Assembly: GCA_050012355.1 (NCBI GenBank) | Contig: JBEKHI010000144.1 | Coordinates: 1-21,768, forward strand | Source of the DNA: JBEKHI01 sp050012355 | GTDB taxonomy: Bacteria > Actinomycetota > Actinomycetes > Streptosporangiales > Streptosporangiaceae | Direction: 5' to 3' | Length of the DNA stretch: 21,768 nucleotides | Part shown: positions 14,297-20,109 of the stretch, piece after piece | Layout: each line of letters begins with the position of its first letter | Position numbering within the stretch: the first letter of the stretch is position 1 | Translations under genes and position numbers: made by a program | The notes under the pieces: model-generated | What the model saw: the letters and a program-made list of their open reading frames with translations, nothing else | The model's database searches: none | Told to the model about the DNA's origin: nothing

Positions 14297-14633
14297 GTCA
14301 GTGATAAGAGTTCCAGGTGAAAGTTCTTTGAGCAAAGTTTCTGACCTGCGACTATAGCCCACTGCCGGAACGCATCTGCGTCTATTCGAGGTCGATGAGT
14401 CAGTCATCTTCTGTCAATCCTCTTGCTCGGCCGTGACTTGTGCGAATATTGTCGCTAACTTGAGCTTATTAAGCAAAATATCATTTACTGCCTTGTCAGG
14501 GTCGAGACTGCATGAAAGGTATTATGCAATTCTCTGGGTATCGCCTGGCTGACGGGCCGGGTGGTGGGACTGCGGTATTCCCGCACTTGTTGTGCGGCCG
14601 AGGTAAGTGGCCTATAGAGCAGGTACGGTAATC

Positions 14634-14784
14634 GCACTTCAGCACGACCTGGAGGATGAAGTAACGGCCTCGCCCGGCAGGCCGGAGACCGGATCGCACG
14701 CAGCGACTGCTGAACCACGCCTGCTGGGATACCGCTGCCGCGGTGAGCAACGTGCGCCGCTTCGCCGACAGTAGCGTGCACGGG
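14634..14784 (+). pseudogene. Remnant of an IS701-like DDE transposase
   Basis: Three plus-strand frames together resemble the N-terminal region of IS701-family transposases: ALQHDLED from 14634, SNGLARQAGDR at 14660-14692, and PDRTQRLLNHACWDTAAAV plus SNVRRF from 14689. The family usually reads like LERKNGWQLAEQAGDRTPDR, then QRLLNRAVWD and VRRF. The pieces lie in different frames and one stop intervenes, so this is decayed. No catalytic region or terminal inverted repeats are visible. It suggests the two operons may have been brought together, or the region disturbed, by past insertion events. Recognition is from memory of the family and needs a search. Confidence 0.5.
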
Positions 14785-14809
14785 CGGCAGATGCGGAGCC
14801 GTACCGCCC
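14782..14809 (-). terminator. Possible hairpin terminator after the MFS gene
   Basis: GGGCGG at 14782-14787 and CCGCCC at 14804-14809 can pair around a 16-base loop that itself holds a CGG/CCG pair, starting about 11 bases after the MFS stop codon. There is no U-tract. Weak evidence; position is the main support. Confidence 0.3.
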
Positions 14810-14819
14810 TTACTCCCGT

Positions 14820-16037
14820 CTACACCGACGAAGTCCTCGTCGCTTCCGGCTTGTGGATCTTCGTTCTCTGTGGGACAGACGCGGCTATGACAATTACGCC
14901 AACGACGGCAACGATTCCGCAGACAGTCCAGTTGAGCGTGTGGTTGACCGAGTAGAGATAACCCCCGATAGCGGGGCCGACGCACGTCGCAACGGTTTGC
15001 GCCAACCCGAAAGCACCCTGATATCTGCCTCTTAGCTCAGGCGCCGCGTAACGGCCGGGGTAAGCGGAGGCGCTGGGCATCATGATCATCTCGCCGGCTG
15101 TCCAGATAAGAACCGTGATGATAAAAATACTGGCCGAATGGGCGAACGCGGTGCACGCGAACCCGACACCCAACGGGATCAGGCCGAGGGCGGTAAGCGC
15201 TAGAGCCGGCCACCGTTGCAGCAGGTGGGTCAGCGGTAGTTCGACGCAGACCACAACGATCGCGTTAATGGTCAGCAGCAGGCCGTAGAACGAGTTCGGT
15301 AGATGCGAATCTCTTACCTGCAAAGGCAGTGTAGCGGTTGACTGAATATAAATGTAGGTAGCGGCCGTTATCCCGAGCAAGAACAGTACGAACCGGTAGT
15401 CGCCAAAGACTGTACGGTACCCGCCCGTGCGGTTCGCGGGCTTGGCGGTTTCCGTTACAGGGTGCGGCTTGGTTTCGGGCAGCAGCGTCAACGCGATGAG
15501 GCCGTAGACGATCGAAGAAGCGGCGTCACCAAAGAAGATCCACGTATATGAATGCTGGCTAAGTATGCCACCGATGAGCGGACCGGCCGCCATGCCCACG
15601 TTGATCGCGAGCCGGTAGACGGCGAACGCTATCGTACGCGAGTCATCGCCTACGACATCCAGTAGCACGGCGCCAGAGGCTGGACGGTACAGCTGCGCGA
15701 AGATCCCGATGACGCCTACCAGTGGCAGCAAGATGGCCATGTTGCTTGCCAACGGGACCATGAGCGTGCAGACACCTGAACCGAACATTGACACGGCAAT
15801 CGCGGGGCGACGCCCGATGCGATCGGCTAGCGTCCCGCCGAGCATGTTGCCGATGAAATTACCGGCGCCGACGATACCGAGCGCCACGCCAGCGACGGCG
15901 GCCGAGTAACCTTTTGCTGTCAGGTACAGGACCAGAAATACTGACAGGAAATTACCAAATTTGTTAATAAACGTGCCGACATATAGAATCCACGCCGCCC
16001 GTGGCAGCCTGGCCACGTTCCGAAACATCGAATTCAC
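14820..16037 (-). CDS. MFS transporter, probable product exporter
   Basis: 405 aa, with about 12 hydrophobic segments separated by a hydrophilic central loop near residues 190-215 (PETKPHPVTETAK). The MFS motif A GGTLADRIGRRP lies at 67-78 between the second and third segments. It starts with GTG in a GTGA overlap with the ATP-grasp stop; an ATG nine bases further in is the alternative. It is the last gene of the second minus-strand operon. Linkage to ATP-grasp ligases resembles bacilysin-type clusters, where an MFS protein exports the dipeptide and protects the producer. Substrate here is unknown. Confidence 0.9.
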   Translation of the reverse strand: MNSMFRNVARLPRAAWILYVGTFINKFGNFLSVFLVLYLTAKGYSAAVAGVALGIVGAGNFIGNMLGGTLADRIGRRPAIAVSMFGSGVCTLMVPLASNMAILLPLVGVIGIFAQLYRPASGAVLLDVVGDDSRTIAFAVYRLAINVGMAAGPLIGGILSQHSYTWIFFGDAASSIVYGLIALTLLPETKPHPVTETAKPANRTGGYRTVFGDYRFVLFLLGITAATYIYIQSTATLPLQVRDSHLPNSFYGLLLTINAIVVVCVELPLTHLLQRWPALALTALGLIPLGVGFACTAFAHSASIFIITVLIWTAGEMIMMPSASAYPGRYAAPELRGRYQGAFGLAQTVATCVGPAIGGYLYSVNHTLNWTVCGIVAVVGVIVIAASVPQRTKIHKPEATRTSSV

Positions 16038-17371
16038 TGCTGCTTACCGTGCCCTCTCGCCAGTGGCTTCTCGCGAGATGTCAAATGTTCACTCAATGGA
16101 GCATCTGTCTCGTCGGGCACGACAAGGATGTCCAGCTGCTCATCTAGGTCGGCGGCAATCCTTTCTATGCGGCTGACGTCGTCTGGGCCCTCATATTCGG
16201 ACGCAACACTGAAGGCACCTGCCACATCGTAGGCCTTAGGTGCTCTTGCGAGCCTGTCGCCTGGCCGTGCTATAGGAATGTACTCACGGAAGAAAGGAGA
16301 ATTCGCGGCAGCACCCGTAAAATTCCGCAGTATCAATCCAGTTCGATACGCGTAAGCGGTACAGGTTGATCGGCGTGGCTGAATTCGTGGCACCTCGCCC
16401 GACCACGCAGTCTCGTAATCATCCGAGTGCAGTGCCTTTGCGTAAAGTCGGACCACATCGATCCCGTGTGCCTCGCGTAGATTATAGTAATTTTGACCGC
16501 CACTCATTCTCGTACTGAACTCGACGACCCGGAAACGACCGCCATTATCTTGACGAAGCTCAACGTTGAAAAGGCAATGCCGGACTCCAAGCCCCTGCGT
16601 GATTCCCTCCGCGATCTCGATAACCTCGGATTCCCTCTCAGGCGTCTTGAACGGCAGCGAGTAATAATTTTCCTCAAAATAAGGACCTGGCATGTACATC
16701 TTGTTGATTACGCCTGCGAGATGGAAGCGCCCGCCGATCACCACGCCGTCGAGTGTTACCTCTATGCCAGGGAGAAACTCCTCAAGCAAGGCGAACTTTT
16801 CTTCCCGGCCGACGAAGTAATTTCCTGATTTTGAAAGGGCAATGGCCTGTATTACTCGCATCTCACGCTCAAGGTCGGCCGGGGTGTGGACCAGTGCGAC
16901 TCCCCGGCTGAAAGCTGCGTGGGTGGGTTTGATGATAATGGGATATCCGATGCGCTCAGCCTCGGCCGTAGCCTCATCCACCGACGAGACCGGAGCAAAT
17001 CGCACACTCGGGATAGAATTGGCGGCTAGAAATTTACGCTGCTTCCATTTATCCCTAGCGATCATATCTGCCTCGGGCCGCGCCCACGGGAGCCCTAGGC
17101 GCTGGTTAATGAGCGAGGCAAGAACGATATCGGTCTCGATAAACGTGAGTGCCATGCCGATGTCGCGTTTCCTAGCTAGTTCCGTAGCCTGCTGTGTGGT
17201 CAGGTCAAGGTCCTGGCCGGGTGGCACCAGCGTGACCGATGCGAACCGCCCGTCGACGTCTGCGCCGGGGACCTCGGTCAGCAGGTGCACTTCGAACCCC
17301 AGATGGCGCAAGGTGCTGATGTGGTCAGCATGCCAGTCGAAGCCCTTTCGCATGACTAGCAGCGTGCGCAT
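16034..17371 (-). CDS. ATP-grasp ligase (carboxylate-amine / amino acid ligase type)
   Basis: 445 aa with an N-terminal preATP-grasp fold (about 1-100), the ATP-binding strand IIIKPT (145-150), LLEEFLPGIEV (195-205), FNVEL (268-272) and the metal-binding strand VVEFSTRMSGG (282-292). This family activates a carboxylate as acyl phosphate and joins it to an amine, as in L-amino acid ligases such as BacD. In the last motif the Mg-binding Asn common in ENPR-type strands is Ser286, a known kind of variation, so activity is not excluded. The ATG follows the upstream stop with no gap (TAGATG), with CGGGAG six bases before it. It probably ligates an amino acid or the NRPS product. Codon use is visibly more A/T-rich than in the NRPS operon. 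Confidence 0.9.
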   Translation of the reverse strand: MRTLLVMRKGFDWHADHISTLRHLGFEVHLLTEVPGADVDGRFASVTLVPPGQDLDLTTQQATELARKRDIGMALTFIETDIVLASLINQRLGLPWARPEADMIARDKWKQRKFLAANSIPSVRFAPVSSVDEATAEAERIGYPIIIKPTHAAFSRGVALVHTPADLEREMRVIQAIALSKSGNYFVGREEKFALLEEFLPGIEVTLDGVVIGGRFHLAGVINKMYMPGPYFEENYYSLPFKTPERESEVIEIAEGITQGLGVRHCLFNVELRQDNGGRFRVVEFSTRMSGGQNYYNLREAHGIDVVRLYAKALHSDDYETAWSGEVPRIQPRRSTCTAYAYRTGLILRNFTGAAANSPFFREYIPIARPGDRLARAPKAYDVAGAFSVASEYEGPDDVSRIERIAADLDEQLDILVVPDETDAPLSEHLTSREKPLARGHGKQQ

Positions 17372-18498
17372 CTACGGCTCCCGGATAGTTGTGATGGTGG
17401 TTTGCTTTATCAGTTGCTCGCACGTCTCGATAGCGGCGGCGGTGTTGGCCCCAGAGGCCACGATCTGCCCGATTCGGCCCCAGTTGTCGGTAAGCGGCGG
17501 CACCGCATGCCCGACCCGCACGTTCAGGTCAAGGGCGACCATGTCCGGGTGCGCTCGTACCTCTTCGAGACCGTGGATGACCGTAACGGTGCCGGGCTCG
17601 GCGAGCACGAAGCGCGTCGCGGCCGCGCGCTTCGGCGACGGCCTGGGGATTCGATGACAACGGGGCCATCGGCGCCCAGCTTGATCTCTGTATGGGCGGG
17701 GCCATCGCGTAGCTCCATGGCGTCGAGGAAGTCTGTCGTCGCCTGGACGATCGATTGCTCGGTGGTGTCGGGCAGCCGGGCGGGCATCGCATGCCCCACC
17801 TCGACGAACGTTCCGTCGTACATGGCCTTCTCCGTGATTGCCACGACGATGTGCCTGCCGTTGAAGCTGAACGATTCGACACTGTATTCTGGTCCGGTGA
17901 CGTATGCTTCCATGATGAATTCGTTCACCTGGAAATAGCGTGTCCACAGGAGGTCCTTTGCGACTCGGAGGTCCTCCATGTACTGCCACGCTGGCTCGAT
18001 ATCGGTTGCGGAGGTGATGCGGCGCACGCCCAGGCTCGATGTGACGTTGGTGGGTTTGACGATGAAGGGATAACCGTTGAGATGGCCGAAAGTGGCCATG
18101 CTCTCCGGATCCTTCACCAACGCGGCCGGTACGCTTTGGCAGCCCGTTGCAGTGAGACGCTGACGCATCGTCCACTTGTTCATGAACCGCTGGGCTACCT
18201 TCTCCGGGGTACCCCGGAGCCCGAGCATGTCATTGACCCGCGCGGCGGGCACGAGGCCCGGCTCGGTAAGCGACAGAACCGATGCGAATCCCCAGGCCTC
18301 GTGCGCGGCTTTCGCCAGCGGGAGGAGCTGGGCTGGGTTGGTGTAATCGACGAGTACGGCGCAGTCGACAAGATCGCGGTGCTCTGGGCCGAATCCGTCT
18401 ATTAGCTGGAAATAAACGACCGCAAGGCCGAGTTCCTTCGCCTTCTGCGGGATCTTAAGCTTGCCGCCTATAATCAATACTGTTTCTTCTGGCCGCAC
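17372..18498 (-). pseudogene. Second ATP-grasp ligase, broken by a frameshift and probable internal deletion
   Basis: The first 284 codons from a GTG at 18498 (AGGAG nine bases upstream) read as a normal ATP-grasp enzyme: FIVKPT (145-150), FIMEAYVTGPEYSVE (194-208), HTEIKLGADGPVVIES (269-284). After that, near 17646, the frame becomes low-complexity. The family C-terminus (RAAATRFVLAEPG, then LDLNVRVGHAVPPLTDNWGR) continues in another frame and ends at the TAG at 17374-17372, exactly abutting the next gene. The segment normally lying between VVIES and the C-terminal domain, including the rest of the metal-binding loop and about 40 residues, is missing. Total coding span is about 375 codons against roughly 410-420 usual. 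The third frame reads QA right after ES, hinting at more than one lesion. Either a true pseudogene or an assembly error in GC-rich sequence. Confidence 0.8.
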
Positions 18499-18531
18499 TG
18501 GCGTAAGCTCCTCTCGATTCTAGCGCTGTGA

Positions 18532-19023
18532 CTATTTCATCAAGCCGTCCGCGAGCGCACGCTCGGTGTCGGCGATGTGCCCGAGGTCATGTGCCGCCAG
18601 CTCGCAGATCAGATCATCGGCATCGCTTTGTGTGCTGTCGCCGTCGCGGGACCGCTCGGTGCGGACGAGATGGTGCATGAGGATGAGATTTCCTGCGCGC
18701 AGGCTCTCCCACGCATTGAGCGTCTGCCAGAAAGGCAGCCGCGGCAGTAGCGCCCAGTTTGCTTCGTGATAATTAACATACTGTGGATGCTGCTCGGTGA
18801 GCGCCAGGCGTAGGTTATACCCAAACACGAGGTCCACGTCATAGAGGTGCGCTGCGATCAATGCCGCCGTCCAGCTGTCATCCGAAGGAGATGAATGAAG
18901 TGCCTTTGCCGGCGCGGTGCTGAACAGCTGCCGGAGCGAGACTACGGTCTGCTCGATCACAGACATGGGATCGCGCTCCGCGGAACTGGTTGGAGGACTG
19001 CCCAGAAGTTGACGTGAGGTCAT
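18532..19023 (-). CDS. DinB-like metal-binding four-helix protein
   Basis: 163 aa. Helical throughout, with the DinB-superfamily pattern of one His after the first helix (H59 in AAHLYDVD) and a C-terminal pair H145-x3-H149 (AAHDLGHI) that would bind a metal. The superfamily includes thiol-dependent transferases (mycothiol or bacillithiol) and many proteins of unknown role. The start at 19023 has AAAGGAG nine bases upstream; a second ATG at 18966 with GGAG nearby is possible. It is the first gene of the operon, 33 bases before the ATP-grasp pseudogene. It may act in thiol conjugation, resistance or a tailoring step, but no specific role can be read from the sequence. Confidence 0.75.
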   Translation of the reverse strand: MTSRQLLGSPPTSSAERDPMSVIEQTVVSLRQLFSTAPAKALHSSPSDDSWTAALIAAHLYDVDLVFGYNLRLALTEQHPQYVNYHEANWALLPRLPFWQTLNAWESLRAGNLILMHHLVRTERSRDGDSTQSDADDLICELAAHDLGHIADTERALADGLMK

Positions 19024-19177
19024 TCGCGTGGGCTCCTTTCGCTCCTTCGGCCATTACAGCGCCGCGGGTATGCTAGCGCCAGCCCCCTCCGAGATTGCAT
19101 GGATCGGCCTCAGTGCTGGATGTCTCATGGTGGTGCCCCCTCGATCCCGCGTAACAGCGCCCCAGCTGCTATTCAGC

Positions 19178-19207
19178 ATTCTGAAGGGGGCCCAGGTTAA
19201 TTGTCAA
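19178..19207 (-). promoter_or_regulatory. Candidate promoter of the DinB / ATP-grasp / MFS operon
   Basis: On the minus strand a consensus TTGACA (19207-19202) is followed after 18 bases by CAGAAT (19183-19178). Transcription would start near 19171, leaving a leader of about 150 bases before the DinB ATG. The perfect -35 and position support the call; the leader is long and contents unknown. Confidence 0.5.
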
Positions 19208-19321
19208 TATCTGTGGATCAAGATCTTTTATCACCTAGGCGACGAAATCCCACTGCCCGGGACGCCCGTGGCAGTGTCGGCTTGCGTGAGATATAAGTGA
19301 CGCCCGCCGTGTTCAAGACAA

Positions 19322-19331
19322 ACACTAGTGT
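19322..19331. promoter_or_regulatory. Palindrome ACACTAGTGT, possible operator
   Basis: A perfect 10-bp palindrome with partly matching flanks (CA and TG one base further out on each side). It lies about 115 bases upstream of the -35 of the DinB operon. Dyads like this often bind dimeric repressors, but no cognate regulator is identified. Confidence 0.3.
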
Positions 19332-19354
19332 GTGGTCAGTCAACTCCCGGTGCG

Positions 19355-19393
19355 CGGTCACCAGATTCGCCCATTCAGCGAATTATGTGACCG
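19355..19393. terminator. Nested inverted repeat, likely terminator of the hypothetical gene or an operator
   Basis: CGGTCAC (19355-19361) pairs with GTGACCG (19387-19393), and inside it ATTCGC (19365-19370) pairs with GCGAAT (19378-19383). Only three unpaired bases per side separate the two stems, and the loop has seven bases. The structure begins 27 bases after the stop of the minus-strand hypothetical gene. No U-tract follows. Confidence 0.5.
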
Positions 19394-19398
19394 GGGCA

Positions 19399-19415
19399 TC
19401 GAGTGATCTCGAGTG
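19399..19415. repeat. Direct repeat TCGAGTG-N3-TCGAGTG
   Basis: Two identical heptamers start ten bases apart, about one helical turn. SARP regulators recognise heptameric direct repeats, often of TCGAG type, but usually with an 11- or 22-base period and next to a -10 box. Here no promoter is obvious nearby. Recorded as a possible site only. Confidence 0.3.
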
Positions 19416-19420
19416 TGAAT

Positions 19421-19915
19421 TCAGGGGTTGAGGGCGCGTGAGGGGTGTCCGTAAGGGGTGAGCTGGCTCGTGATGAGCGCCTCGGCGGCGGCCGTCATCG
19501 CTTCCAGGGAGTTCCCCAGCTTGGCGGCAACGTCCCGCGATTGGTCGGTTATCGCGGCGTGCTCAAGTTCCGCCGTCGCCAGCTGCGCACGATGGGCCGT
19601 CGGTACTTTCCGCTCCAGCCAGGTCTGCCACTGCGACTGAGTCTGGGAAGACCGGTCGCCGAGCGTGATGTGCGGCGCGAAGTCGCTGACCACGGACTGG
19701 ACCCGGGCGCACAGCGTCCGGGCGTTCTCCAGCCACTCGGGTGATTCGTGCACCCGAGCGGTCGCCGGCCGGCCAGCGCCCGAGTACGCGGCGGAACGCG
19801 ATGGCGAACTCGGATGGGGGCGGACGAAGTTGTCCACCGCCCACTTGATGACAAGCCCCGCCCCGCCCGGCGGCCCCGCCCCCGAAATGCCCGACATATC
19901 GCTTATGTGCACCAT
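19421..19915 (-). CDS. Hypothetical protein
   Basis: 164 aa, not recognised. Third codon positions in the 3' part are mostly G or C, as in real actinomycete genes, which supports coding. The C-terminal 100 residues look like a helical soluble protein (WLENARTLCARVQSVVSDF, AQLATAELEHAAI, LGNSLEAMTAAAEALI). The first 60 residues are low-complexity and rich in Gly, Pro, Ser and Ala, and no clear ribosome binding site precedes the ATG at 19915. The true start may be further downstream, or the gene may be the 3' part of a degraded one. No signal peptide or membrane segment is evident. It is divergent from the downstream AAA regulator and separated from the DinB operon by a hairpin, so a link to the pathway is not indicated. 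Confidence 0.45.
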   Translation of the reverse strand: MVHISDMSGISGAGPPGGAGLVIKWAVDNFVRPHPSSPSRSAAYSGAGRPATARVHESPEWLENARTLCARVQSVVSDFAPHITLGDRSSQTQSQWQTWLERKVPTAHRAQLATAELEHAAITDQSRDVAAKLGNSLEAMTAAAEALITSQLTPYGHPSRALNP

Positions 19916-19930
19916 GCTGGCCCGCGACCC

Positions 19931-19959
19931 GACCCCAGCGATGGGTCATCGCTGGGGTC
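19931..19959. repeat. Strong inverted repeat: 13-bp perfect stem with 3-base loop
   Basis: GACCCCAGCGATG at 19931-19943 is followed by GGT and its exact reverse complement at 19947-19959. It lies in the divergent space between the hypothetical gene and the AAA regulator. It could be an operator dyad, a terminator for transcription entering from either side, or a REP-like element. Confidence 0.6.
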
Positions 19960-19973
19960 ATAGCGCCAGCGGT

Positions 19974-19989
19974 GGGCCATCCATGGCCC
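19974..19989. repeat. Inverted repeat GGGCCAT-CC-ATGGCCC
   Basis: A 7-bp perfect dyad with a two-base centre lies 14 bases after the 13-bp hairpin, in the same divergent intergenic space. Because the loop is so small it is more likely a protein site on duplex DNA than an RNA hairpin. Function unknown. Confidence 0.4.
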
Positions 19990-20109
19990 CGCCGAGCGCC
20001 CGCGCCCACCAGTCGGCAGGACCGCTCACTTGTTGCTAGCGGCTTTGTGCTGTCTGGGGTGATAATCGCCTTCGGGTGATGTCTAGCAGCCAAGGGGCTC
20101 CGGGGGTTC

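Larger units (their letters stand above)
14173..14819. other. Intergenic region between the two minus-strand operons
   Basis: This 647-base stretch holds the operon promoter and inverted repeat on its left, A/T-rich DNA without a convincing gene around 14230-14530, a decayed transposase fragment around 14634-14784, and a weak hairpin just after the MFS stop. Open frames crossing it on the minus strand (for example 14485-14985) lack recognisable motifs and overlap the MFS 3' end, so I do not call them. Confidence 0.7.
19024..19420. other. Intergenic regulatory region upstream of the DinB operon
   Basis: 397 bases without a convincing gene. They hold the candidate TTGACA promoter, a 10-bp palindrome, a large nested inverted repeat and a heptamer direct repeat. 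The short plus-strand frame 19028-19300 has no recognisable motif and unremarkable composition. Confidence 0.65.

Noticed and set aside
14731..14744. Small hairpin ACCGC-N4-GCGGT
   Set aside because: Short, and inside the transposase remnant; likely chance in GC-rich DNA.
14485..14985. 166-codon minus-strand frame after the MFS gene
   Set aside because: It overlaps the MFS 3' end and the transposase remnant, is Arg/Pro-rich, and has no motif.
17372..18175. Separate 267-codon gene in the second frame of the broken ATP-grasp
   Set aside because: Only its C-terminal part has family-like sequence; the upstream part is the out-of-frame shadow of the ATP-grasp N-terminal region.
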